Of a DNA stretch of 10,490 nucleotides, positions 1-6,067 are shown piece after piece (the first letter of the stretch is position 1; each line of letters begins with the position of its first letter). The position numbers and the translations under genes were made by a program. The notes beneath the pieces were generated by a model. It was not told the DNA's origin, ran no database searches, and saw only the letters and a program-made list of their open reading frames with translations. The DNA comes from an uncultured Clostridia bacterium (lineage in GTDB: Bacteria > Bacillota_I > Bacilli_A > RF39 > UBA660): the NCBI GenBank assembly GCA_947569225.1, contig CANORX010000018.1, positions 1 to 10,490 of the forward strand, read 5' to 3'.

Positions 1-20
1 AACAAGATTAACTTTTTCAT
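1..20 (-). CDS. 5' end of a further gene, cut by the window edge
   Basis: An ATG at 18-20 on the minus strand overlaps the TGA stop (17-19) of the preceding gene in an ATGA arrangement, the same junction style as at 7815-7818. Only about six codons are visible (M-K-K-L-I-L), so no product can be named. It is called a gene start because of the overlap geometry and because the unit clearly has no terminator before the edge. Confidence 0.5.
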
Positions 21-280
21 AGATAAACTTCATTACCTTCAACTTTAGCATCACTAAAATGACTTTTAAAACTTTCAACACTTCTACACCATAAAGGTTC
101 AAGTCCATCAACTTTATAAATAACAGCAGGAATCCATTCACCTGTATCTGGATGTTTCATTTTAGTAATACTAATAATTATATATTCATTAGACGTTTTA
201 TTATGAATATAACGAGCACCAACTTTAAGCTTTAGCTGCTCCTCCTGTTCCTTCTCCAAATCCTTTGTTTCCACGTTCAC
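17..280 (-). CDS. Small DUF1653-like protein
   Basis: About 87 residues. From residue 21 onward (GARYIHNK... then ISITKMKHPDTGEW, VIYK, LWCRSVESF) the pattern resembles DUF1653: a short beta-rich domain with a Y-x-H near the start, a 'tGe..v.Y' strand and a terminal 'lw.Rp...F' element. The function of that family is unknown. There is no ATG before residue 41, so the start must be GTG: either 278-280 or 272-274. An AGGAG-like run on the minus strand (about 284-288) lies 3 and 9 bases upstream of these. An in-frame TAG at 287-289 blocks any longer version. The first 56 bases overlap the 3' end of the dUTPase gene in another frame. Family assignment is moderate and the exact start uncertain. 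Confidence 0.7.
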   Translation of the reverse strand: MNVETKDLEKEQEEQLKLKVGARYIHNKTSNEYIIISITKMKHPDTGEWIPAVIYKVDGLEPLWCRSVESFKSHFSDAKVEGNEVYL

Positions 281-893
281 TTTCTCCTAATTCTTCAATA
301 GATTTAACTTCTTTCCAAGTAATTCTCTGAGCACTATTAATAATAAGTTGACAACATCTATCTTTACCATCACAATTATATGGAGGAGTAGAAAGTTTAC
401 CAAGAATATTAGTAGTTGTAGCTCTAACATTATTAAGTTTAAGTCTAGCATTACCAACCATACTATCAGGTAAATGCATATGTTCTCTAAGTTTATCAAC
501 TATTTCAATAAGAGTAGATACAGCATGAACTAAATCTCTAGAAGTACGATTCTTAAAAATAATAAGAAGTTCTCCACGATAACCCCAATCAAGAGTACCA
601 GGAGCATTAGGCATATAAAAATCAGATTTAGTAAGGTTACTTCTAGGACGTAAAGACATTTCATTAGGTTCACCATTAGCATCATCTCCAATATTAAACG
701 CTAAACCTGTATGATAAATATGTCTATCTTTATCTCTATCATATTCATAATGAATAGGATAAACATCCATACAAGCATCACCTTCTTTACCATAAGCAGG
801 TAAAATAGGTTGAACATTACAATACTGTTCTACATCTACAACATCTCCACTAAGAAGTTTAATTTCTTTCAGTTTAAATACTTTTACTTCCAT
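225..893 (-). CDS. dut: dUTPase (dUTP diphosphatase), trimeric type with an insertion
   Basis: Hydrolyses dUTP to dUMP and pyrophosphate, keeping uracil out of phage DNA and feeding dUMP to the ThyX encoded in the same unit. All five motifs of the trimeric family are visible in 222 residues: motif 1 GDACMDVY (38-45), motif 2 RPRSNLTKS (82-90), motif 3 PGTLDWGYRGEL (98-109) with the catalytic Asp at 102, motif 4 DRCCQLII (178-185) and the glycine-rich motif 5 RGNKGFGEGTGG (207-218). Motif 2 has Asn where Gly is usual (PRSG). The protein is longer than the usual ~150 residues: the stretch between motifs 3 and 4 (about 110-177) carries an extra helical-looking segment. ATG at 891-893 and TAA stop; it follows DUF932 after 19 bases. 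Confidence 0.93.
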   Translation of the reverse strand: MEVKVFKLKEIKLLSGDVVDVEQYCNVQPILPAYGKEGDACMDVYPIHYEYDRDKDRHIYHTGLAFNIGDDANGEPNEMSLRPRSNLTKSDFYMPNAPGTLDWGYRGELLIIFKNRTSRDLVHAVSTLIEIVDKLREHMHLPDSMVGNARLKLNNVRATTTNILGKLSTPPYNCDGKDRCCQLIINSAQRITWKEVKSIEELGESERGNKGFGEGTGGAAKA

Positions 894-912
894 ATATAAT
901 TAAATTATTAAA

Positions 913-1974
913 TTAAAGAGCTTCTGCAAGTGCAAAAGCATTTTCTATTTTTCTTGATTTATCACCATAACAAATACTATCAAATCGCTTAGTACCTTCA
1001 ATATTATCTATATTAGAATAATATCCACTAATAGCATTAACTGCACCCCAAGCTGTACCAAGAATATCTCTTTGACCTGGACCATCAAAATAATAACTAT
1101 AAGTATCAGAAATAACATTCATTTTTCTACTACTTATTTTACTATCCGTTAAAGCTAAACCACTACGATAAGCAATATCTTTAATAGTATGCCCTGTATC
1201 TTTTAGACGTTGAATTTCATCTTCAGTAAGAATATTTTCTCCAATAAATTGGATTACATCTTCATCAGTAACCTTAATATCAGCAAGTAAATTACAATAT
1301 TGACCAAATTCTTCAGATTTAATTTTACTAATTCCAAGTATTTCTTGTGCAACAGAAATCTTATTATGAACACTAGTTGTATGTCGAAAACTAACATAAT
1401 TACTACTAGTACGAATAGCAGCATTAAGAGTATTTTGACAAATAACTCTAATAGGAGTAAATAAAATTTTAACTCCACCACTACCATCATGAGTATTAGT
1501 AAATACTAGATAATTTTCAACAGGGTCACCTTTAACAAGAATATTATTAGGAAGTTTAGCACTTACAAATATTCTTTCACCATTTCCCCAAAATCCAGCA
1601 GTTTGCCAAATAGCAGAATTTTTACCAATAGCGTCATCAAAGAAATTAAAAGCATCATTGTTTTGTACAATAGTATATTTACTTTTAACAACACCTAAAG
1701 GAATATTGTAATCAGTACGATAGGTAGCAAAGGCGTTATCACACTTACGATAAATGTCAGTACCAAAAACATGAGCGCCTTCTTTTTGTTCTTTAATAAT
1801 TCGGTCAAGTTCTTCATCAGTTCCAGTAAGTTTAATAGGCATTTTACCAACTAGTTCACATTTAGCTACATTAAAATTAAGTCCAGCTTTAAGCATAACT
1901 TCTTTAGCAGTAGCACAATCTAATACATCAATAGCACCAGAATAAGCCCAAGGTTTACCTTTTACTTTATACAT
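913..1974 (-). CDS. DUF932 phage/plasmid-like protein
   Basis: 353 residues matching the DUF932 / TIGR03299 'phage/plasmid-like protein' pattern. An N-terminal part has a KPW motif and then LDCATAKEVMLKAGL. A core follows with ATYRTDYNIPLGVV, YTIVQNNDAFNFFDDAI, the GFWGNGERIFVSAKLP strand, a THDGSGGVKILFTPIRVICQNTLN block and a helical C-terminal region. The family is widespread in phages and plasmids; its biochemical role is not settled, though it usually sits among replication and recombination genes, as here. ATG at 1972-1974 lies one base after the TAA of the 39-residue ORF, so the two are probably translated in tandem. No frameshift or truncation is seen. Confidence 0.85.
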   Translation of the reverse strand: MYKVKGKPWAYSGAIDVLDCATAKEVMLKAGLNFNVAKCELVGKMPIKLTGTDEELDRIIKEQKEGAHVFGTDIYRKCDNAFATYRTDYNIPLGVVKSKYTIVQNNDAFNFFDDAIGKNSAIWQTAGFWGNGERIFVSAKLPNNILVKGDPVENYLVFTNTHDGSGGVKILFTPIRVICQNTLNAAIRTSSNYVSFRHTTSVHNKISVAQEILGISKIKSEEFGQYCNLLADIKVTDEDVIQFIGENILTEDEIQRLKDTGHTIKDIAYRSGLALTDSKISSRKMNVISDTYSYYFDGPGQRDILGTAWGAVNAISGYYSNIDNIEGTKRFDSICYGDKSRKIENAFALAEAL

Positions 1975-1975
1975 A

Positions 1976-2095
1976 TTATTTATGACTTATACGTAATATA
2001 ACACTTTCAATATCTCTAACAGCTTGGTCTTTATTAACACCATAAGTATCCATATACCATTTTATTAATTCTTTTACTTTTTCTTCTAGTTCCAT
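1976..2095 (-). CDS. 39-residue hypothetical protein
   Basis: A short ORF starting MELEEKVKELIKWYMDTYG and ending LRISHK, predicted as one or two charged amphipathic helices. Not recognised. It is supported by position: its TAA is one base before the DUF932 start, and it begins just downstream of the GC-rich intergenic hairpin (2121-2160). The frame stays open back to 2203, but the extra N-terminal part would be translated through the hairpin and is hydrophobic and unlike a protein start, so the ATG at 2093-2095 is preferred. It could be a non-coding spacer; conservation in related phages would decide. Confidence 0.5.
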   Translation of the reverse strand: MELEEKVKELIKWYMDTYGVNKDQAVRDIESVILRISHK

Positions 2096-2120
2096 AATTA
2101 GCAAGATTAGTAGTGTTGAC

Positions 2121-2160
2121 TCCCCGTGGAGGATGAACTTAATTCTGTTCTCTACGGGGA
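2121..2160. repeat. Intergenic GC-rich hairpin built from the dispersed repeat core
   Basis: The arms TCCCCGTGGAG (2121-2131) and CTCTACGGGGA (2150-2160) form an 11-bp stem, with a single G-T pair in the + strand reading (A-C in the minus strand), around an 18-base loop. Each arm carries the core (CCCCGTRGAG) of the GC-rich repeat also found at 7015-7038 and 8541-8564. On the transcribed (minus) strand no T-run follows, so it is not an ordinary intrinsic terminator. It sits in the 76-base gap between the Gp157-like gene and the 39-residue ORF. It may be a processing, attenuation or protein-binding site. Confidence 0.75.
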
Positions 2161-2171
2161 ATATAACCAAA

Positions 2172-2951
2172 TTATTTAATAATAAGACTAGTATTTTCAA
2201 CAAGTTTAGCTATACTAATATCTCTACCATCATTAAGAATATTCTTCATAGTAGTTTTATTAACATTGCTACTTCTAGTCATTTCATGTTGATGATTAAA
2301 GAAAGTATTAAGTAAATCAAAATTAATTTTATTAGCTAAATCACCAACAGGTTTTTCAATCTCAAATTTAACTTTAATACAATCTAAATCATCAAGCGTA
2401 AAATAACCTCCAGTTTCTTCTCTAAGTCTAGCAGATTGTTCAGGATATCTTTCAGTAAATTTATCATTAATTTGTTCAAGAAGCACATCTCTACTAAATG
2501 AGAAATTACTATCAATCATATCATTATCCCAAAGAGATTGTAAATGTTCAAGAACTAAATCAATAAATATTTGATTAAGATTTTCATCAATCTCAACACA
2601 TTTACTGTTCTTAGTATAGAGTTTACTATCAACTAAATTAATAACTTTATTACCAGACTTACCTAAATCTCCATAAGCAATAACAGCATCAAGCATAACT
2701 CCTTTAAGTTTTTCAGCATTGTTTTCTTTAGTTTTACGAAGAACAGCTAATCGTTGCTCTTCTTTTTTACAAGATTCAGCTTCAAGATTAAACATAGTAT
2801 ATGCTTTACGGTAACTATCAAGTTTAGATTTAAGATTATCTTGTGTAATAGCAAGGCGTTCTTCAAGTTCAGGAGTTAATTCACCTCCATTTTCTTCTAA
2901 TTCAAGAAATATATCCTCAAGTTCAGTAGTAATATTATAAATACTTGCCAT
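2172..2951 (-). CDS. Gp157-like coiled-coil phage protein
   Basis: 259 residues. The N-terminal half resembles the Siphovirus Gp157 family: a short acidic start (ITTELEDIFLELEENGGELTPELEERL), a long charged coiled coil at about 30-90 with the 'nLe.E...kkEe.RL..lrk..en..ekLK..m..a' pattern, then a strand-like end (VINLVDSKLYTKNS). The C-terminal part (about 125-259) is not recognised. Gp157 proteins commonly lie beside recombination, SSB and replication genes in phages, and their mechanism is not established. The ATG overlaps the TAA of the preceding 83-residue gene by one base (TAATG), implying translational coupling. The stop is followed by the GC-rich hairpin. Confidence 0.7.
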   Translation of the reverse strand: MASIYNITTELEDIFLELEENGGELTPELEERLAITQDNLKSKLDSYRKAYTMFNLEAESCKKEEQRLAVLRKTKENNAEKLKGVMLDAVIAYGDLGKSGNKVINLVDSKLYTKNSKCVEIDENLNQIFIDLVLEHLQSLWDNDMIDSNFSFSRDVLLEQINDKFTERYPEQSARLREETGGYFTLDDLDCIKVKFEIEKPVGDLANKINFDLLNTFFNHQHEMTRSSNVNKTTMKNILNDGRDISIAKLVENTSLIIK

Positions 2952-3202
2952 TATTTTCTACGTTTAGGTATATTATAAGCAGAACGATAATAAGGATTTA
3001 AATAACCAAATAAATGAGTATAATCACTAGCAGTCATTTTACCTGTATTAGTTCTATATTTATAAATAGCTTCAGTATATTTCTTCCATAGTTTTTTTAC
3101 TAAACCAAGATTACCAACAAATCCACCATTTTCAAATACAATAGCTTCTGTATTTTTAGTAGTTCTAAAACGGTTATTAAAACCATAAAATCTTCTTTCC
3201 AT
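2951..3202 (-). CDS. 83-residue basic hypothetical protein
   Basis: Not recognised. Small, basic and aromatic-rich (MERRFYGFNNRFR at the N-terminus, PKRRK at the C-terminus), with a central helix (VKKLWKKYTEAIYKY). The composition suggests nucleic-acid contact, but no named domain is visible. ATG at 3200-3202; its stop shares a base with the start of the Gp157-like gene. A 27-base AT-only-looking gap separates it from the gene upstream. Confidence 0.6.
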   Translation of the reverse strand: MERRFYGFNNRFRTTKNTEAIVFENGGFVGNLGLVKKLWKKYTEAIYKYRTNTGKMTASDYTHLFGYLNPYYRSAYNIPKRRK

Positions 3203-3229
3203 AACTTTAATATTTAAATAGTTAATAAT

Positions 3230-3505
3230 TTATTTATTATTTCTCATTTCTTCATCTTTAACTACTTTAAGAACAACAATATTACATAAAAGACCATGAC
3301 AAAGATAGTTATTAAATACACAATTAGGACAAGCCTCAATATGTTTATTTTTAACATATTTACATAGAAATGTTACTTCTTTATCATCTTTAATTCCAAT
3401 TGTAGTATAAAGAAATTCTTCACCGGCATTTAACTCATCAGTAAAATAAATACCACTATAATCTTCAATATGAAAATGTTTAAGTTTATCAATCTCTGAA
3501 GTCAT
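3230..3505 (-). CDS. 91-residue cysteine-containing hypothetical protein
   Basis: Not recognised. The C-terminal part has five cysteines, C48, C59, C62, C69 and C74, four of them in a compact C-x2-C-x6-C-x4-C cluster (ACPNCVFNNYLCHGLLC) that could bind zinc or form a metal-stabilised knuckle. The N-terminus is acidic (EIDKLKHFHIEDYSG). The ATG at 3503-3505 is preferred over a TTG two codons earlier. The first 17 bases overlap the 3' end of thyX, suggesting coupled translation. Confidence 0.65.
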   Translation of the reverse strand: MTSEIDKLKHFHIEDYSGIYFTDELNAGEEFLYTTIGIKDDKEVTFLCKYVKNKHIEACPNCVFNNYLCHGLLCNIVVLKVVKDEEMRNNK

Positions 3506-4334
3506 ATCCAAGTTCCATTAAATTATTTCTAATCATACCAGCTATAATAATACAATTAGGATGAGGAGTACCAGTAGTACCATAATAACGTAAATCAATA
3601 ATATGACGCCATTCTCTTACGGAATATGTATAAATACATCTAGTAGCAGTATCAAGAGGAAGTTTACCACGAGCATCTTGACGATGGATTTTATATTTAT
3701 CTACAAGAATTTTATATTCTTCAAAATCTCTTTTACATCCATTAAGATAAACATTTATAGCTTCATTTAAAGTAATATTATTATCATTATTAAATAATTC
3801 AGCTTCTTCTTTACTTATCCAATGAGGTCTACAAATACTTCCATCTTCATAAACATATCTAGTTGATTTTTCAGCAATACTATTAGGACTAACGCGGTTT
3901 AATTCACGAGAAGTGCTAATTTGTGTATCAACACAAAAAGTATATCTCATCATATGAAATCCTATTTCAGTATTACGAAAATCTTCAATAGGAACAATAT
4001 ATTTAGATAGATAACCAAATTGTGTTTTATGGTCTAAAACCCAATTACCATTAACAGTTATATAATAAACATGTTTTTCATAATGATAACTAAAACCAAT
4101 AGTATTAGCATAATTAATAATAATAGTTTCTAAAGTTTTATCACTATCATTAGCTATTATATAATAAGTTCCATGACGAAACATACTCCAATGTTCATCA
4201 TTAATAAGTCGTTTAATAGTAGCTTCATCATTACCTGTTGCTCTACCATAACAAACTCTTGCGCATCTAGCAACATGAGCTTTAGAATCATCTCCTTGTT
4301 GCCAAAGTTCAACTTTTGGTTCAATTATTTTCAT
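3489..4334 (-). CDS. thyX: Flavin-dependent thymidylate synthase ThyX, divergent signature
   Basis: Converts dUMP to dTMP using methylene-tetrahydrofolate, FAD and NADPH. In this module it would use the dUMP made by dUTPase. The signature region is residues 147-160, RVSPNSIAEKSTRY, aligning position by position with the classical RHRxxSxNExSxRY: first Arg, both Ser, Glu and the final Arg-Tyr are kept, while His, the second Arg and Asn are replaced. Further family marks are EHWSMFRHG (47-55), and the C-terminal ARGKLPLDTATR (221-232) and REWRHIIDLR (240-249), which correspond to the dUMP-binding Arg region. The usual 'AQxEIR' is replaced by TPHPNCIII. 281 residues, slightly longer than typical ThyX (about 220-250). 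The stop is TGA and overlaps the next gene; the ATG at 4332-4334 overlaps the previous gene by 14 bases. Confidence 0.88.
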   Translation of the reverse strand: MKIIEPKVELWQQGDDSKAHVARCARVCYGRATGNDEATIKRLINDEHWSMFRHGTYYIIANDSDKTLETIIINYANTIGFSYHYEKHVYYITVNGNWVLDHKTQFGYLSKYIVPIEDFRNTEIGFHMMRYTFCVDTQISTSRELNRVSPNSIAEKSTRYVYEDGSICRPHWISKEEAELFNNDNNITLNEAINVYLNGCKRDFEEYKILVDKYKIHRQDARGKLPLDTATRCIYTYSVREWRHIIDLRYYGTTGTPHPNCIIIAGMIRNNLMELGYDFRD

Positions 4335-4704
4335 CTTCTTTATTATTATAAAAATCTTTAACTACATTTCCAAATATACTATAAAAATGTTCTTTAGGTA
4401 TAATATTAATAGGCTGTATAGAATCAAGCTCTTTAAAAAACTCTTTAAGACCTTTATTTCTAATCCATAAAGTATCATAAGTAGCAGTTATATAATTATC
4501 TTTATCCATGTCACAAGCTATAAAGCAAGTTTCACTATCAAGTTTATCTATACATTCTTTACATACAATAGCTTCAGCTATTTGTTTACTCTTACTAGCA
4601 TCTTCTTCAACAGAATTTCCAAGTGGAGTATAACCAATAACTTTACCACAACATATACAAACTCTAGCAAGAGCATTTATACCAAAAATAGGATGTAATT
4701 TCAT
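4321..4704 (-). CDS. 127-residue protein with a four-cysteine putative zinc site
   Basis: Not recognised as a named family. The N-terminal half has C16, C18 and C19 (VCICCGKVIG) and, after a polar insert, C48-x2-C51 (VCKECIDKL), which looks like a small zinc ribbon. The second half is an unassigned alpha/beta stretch ending in the acidic NNKEDENN. The start is taken at the ATG 4702-4704. A longer in-frame version from 4773 begins with a run of Met, Leu and Ile that is the out-of-frame image of the kinase's conserved C-terminal region, so it is not treated as a signal peptide. The gene still overlaps the kinase end by 41 bases and thyX by 14. Confidence 0.7.
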   Translation of the reverse strand: MKLHPIFGINALARVCICCGKVIGYTPLGNSVEEDASKSKQIAEAIVCKECIDKLDSETCFIACDMDKDNYITATYDTLWIRNKGLKEFFKELDSIQPINIIPKEHFYSIFGNVVKDFYNNKEDENN

Positions 4705-5410
4705 ACCATATAAGAACTTTATAGAAAAGACCAACAAGAGTACCAGTATTATCAATAACATAATCATCATCACAAATTTTTATTTGTTCACTTTCATGAT
4801 TATCATTATTAACTCTTCTATCTACTCTTATTATTTTTCCACCACATACTTTAATAACATTACATTCATTATCAAATCTAGCATCAGCAATAATACATTG
4901 ACCTAGTTTATTTCTAATATCAAATGCTTTATTAATAGTATAATGAACAAAAGCATTATGCCAAAAATGATTTCTAATAACATTAGTACCATAATATTGG
5001 AGAAGAACTCTAATTTTAATAGAAATATTATTATTTAAAGAAAGAAGTGAAGATAAATTATCATAATTAAATTCCCCTATATTATTAATAACTCTATATG
5101 CATCTTTGATATTAGTAGAAACAATACCAGTTTTAAAATTATAATAATTTTCTTCTTTAATATCTTGCCTATCAAGAAGTTTACGGTCAATACCACAAAA
5201 TTCAGATATATCATCTTTAAGTTTATCAGCAAAATGAATAATTATTTCATCATTTTCGATAAAATCATTTTTATGATAAAGAAGCCAAGTATCATAATTA
5301 GCTTTCATAATACCATCATGAAGAATATAACTAATCATAGAAGCAACTGTATCTTTACCACTTCCTTTAAATCCTTTAATACCAACAATAGAAACTTTAT
5401 TAATACTCAT
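4664..5410 (-). CDS. Deoxynucleoside monophosphate kinase (T4 gp1-like)
   Basis: Phosphorylates dNMPs (dTMP, dGMP and modified forms in T4) to diphosphates, the step after ThyX. The P-loop GFKGSGKDT is at residues 13-21. The family pattern LLQYYGTNVIR (136-146) is followed by an H-W region, then ADARFDNE (175-182), a GGKIIRVDRR strand and the HESE motif (205-208), as in phage dNMP kinases. 248 residues from the ATG at 5408-5410; an in-frame extension upstream to 5500 is AT-rich, lies in the spacer and is rejected. It ends at TAG, the only TAG stop in the window, with a somewhat aromatic C-terminal tail (WYEITSYFWYKCSC) overlapping the next gene by 41 bases. It is first in its unit, behind a possible promoter at 5436-5443. 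Confidence 0.9.
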   Translation of the reverse strand: MSINKVSIVGIKGFKGSGKDTVASMISYILHDGIMKANYDTWLLYHKNDFIENDEIIIHFADKLKDDISEFCGIDRKLLDRQDIKEENYYNFKTGIVSTNIKDAYRVINNIGEFNYDNLSSLLSLNNNISIKIRVLLQYYGTNVIRNHFWHNAFVHYTINKAFDIRNKLGQCIIADARFDNECNVIKVCGGKIIRVDRRVNNDNHESEQIKICDDDYVIDNTGTLVGLFYKVLIWYEITSYFWYKCSC

Positions 5411-5435
5411 AATAATTTGTTTTTGTTTATCAAGA

Positions 5436-5443
5436 CAAATATA
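5436..5443 (-). promoter_or_regulatory. Possible Bacteroidetes-type -7 box for the dNMP kinase operon
   Basis: The minus strand reads TATATTTG, matching the Bacteroidetes -7 consensus TAnnTTTG, about 25 bases before the kinase ATG. It is the only copy in the spacer and lies where a promoter is needed after the terminator at 5639-5679. No clear TTTG -33 element is seen 19-21 bases upstream. In such AT-rich DNA the match could be chance. Confidence 0.35.
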
Positions 5444-5501
5444 AAAATATAATAGGAATTTACTAGTAATAATGATGCTGAATTTAATGTTAAATATCAT
5501 A

Positions 5502-5642
5502 GTGAGAATGACGCATTTTAAGGCTCACCATGACACGCAAATTTTACATGATAGATTAATCATTCTGATATATAAAATTGAATACAGGCAAAAAGAATCA
5601 TGTCTACTAGCGTGTCATATACAATTTTACACCCATGTAAAA
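5502..5642. other. Structured non-coding spacer with consecutive inverted repeats
   Basis: The gene-free stretch between the two operons (5411-5683) holds, in order: GTGAG/CTCAC at 5502-5506 and 5524-5528 with an inner AATG-acg-CATT; a perfect 9-bp pair ATGACACGC (5530-5538) / GCGTGTCAT (5610-5618) enclosing a perfect 7-bp pair ACATGAT (5546-5552) / ATCATGT (5597-5603); and a tight 7-bp hairpin TTTTACA-CCCA-TGTAAAA (5625-5642). The last arm can instead pair with TTTTACATG at 5542-5550. No convincing ORF lies here on either strand and it does not fold as a tRNA. It may be a regulatory or origin element, a small RNA, or a leader if transcription starts upstream of it. Confidence 0.5.
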
Positions 5643-5679
5643 CAGAAAAGCCTAGCACATCATATTGTGTACTAGGCTT
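5639..5679 (-). terminator. Intrinsic terminator ending the primase-ligase operon
   Basis: The arms AAGCCTAG (5648-5655) and CTAGGCTT (5672-5679) pair perfectly over 8 bp. An inner CACA/TGTG pair, a 2-base bulge and a 6-base loop complete the hairpin. On the minus strand it is followed by TTCTGTTTT (5647-5639). It begins five bases after the TAA of the gene at 5684-6067, as expected for the end of that unit. Confidence 0.85.
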
Positions 5680-5683
5680 CACC

Positions 5684-6067
5684 TTATTCAATATCTATAT
5701 GATAAATAATACAAAAATCATTACGTCCTTCTACAAACTTAACATTAATATTAAAATCATCTTTAGACACAACAAAAGCATTACGCAATCTTGTATCGAG
5801 AAGTCTAATAACTATATTAGGAATATATAACTTAAATCCAGTATTAGCATCTCGAATAATAGGAACACTATTATTAATTCTATTATCATTATATAAAATC
5901 ACATAAAGTTCATTACTTTTAGTTATATCATTATATCTAACAGCAAAATTATAACTTTTAGCATCATAATCAGTAAACAGAATAATAGATTTATAATAAC
6001 AACTAAAATAAGATTTAGTTCTATCAAAATTATTATTTCTAATTACATTATAATCTAGTATCTCCAT
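5684..6067 (-). CDS. 127-residue hypothetical protein
   Basis: Not recognised. Rich in Asn, Asp, Ile and Tyr, with several predicted beta strands (SIILFTDYD, NELYVILYND, VPIIRD, FKLYIPNIVIRLL, FCIIYHIDIE) and no cysteine cluster, membrane segment or P-loop. Probably a small soluble mainly-beta protein. The ATG at 6065-6067 overlaps the ligase 3' end by 20 bases. It is the last gene before the terminator. Confidence 0.65.
   Translation of the reverse strand: MEILDYNVIRNNNFDRTKSYFSCYYKSIILFTDYDAKSYNFAVRYNDITKSNELYVILYNDNRINNSVPIIRDANTGFKLYIPNIVIRLLDTRLRNAFVVSKDDFNINVKFVEGRNDFCIIYHIDIE

Noticed and set aside
287..289. Reassigned TAG codon (known from some crAss-like phages) extending the DUF1653-like gene
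   Set aside because: Reading through would place the whole extension inside the dUTPase gene, and no other gene in the window needs a recoded stop. One gene ends on TAG itself.
4371..4378. Second TATATTTG box (minus strand) before thyX
   Set aside because: It lies inside a coding region without a -33 element, and such a box is expected by chance at this base composition.
4705..4773. Apparent signal peptide or membrane segment (Met/Leu/Ile run) before the four-cysteine protein
   Set aside because: These bases encode the conserved C-terminal region of dNMP kinase in another frame; the hydrophobic run is its out-of-frame reading. A proper ATG lies at 4702-4704.
5411..5500. N-terminal extension of dNMP kinase
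   Set aside because: The extra 30 codons lie in the spacer over the putative promoter, have an AT-rich non-domain composition, and the P-loop spacing is normal from the ATG at 5408-5410.
5502..5642. tRNA gene in the spacer
   Set aside because: Neither strand shows a T-loop GGTTCRANNCC consensus, a seven-base acceptor stem at tRNA distance or an anticodon arm; the stems are spaced differently.
5472..5675. Plus-strand ORF of 67 codons in the spacer
   Set aside because: It reads through the inverted repeats and into the terminator, has no recognisable domain and is the only plus-strand candidate near a gene-free area. Open frames of this size are common in such AT-rich DNA.
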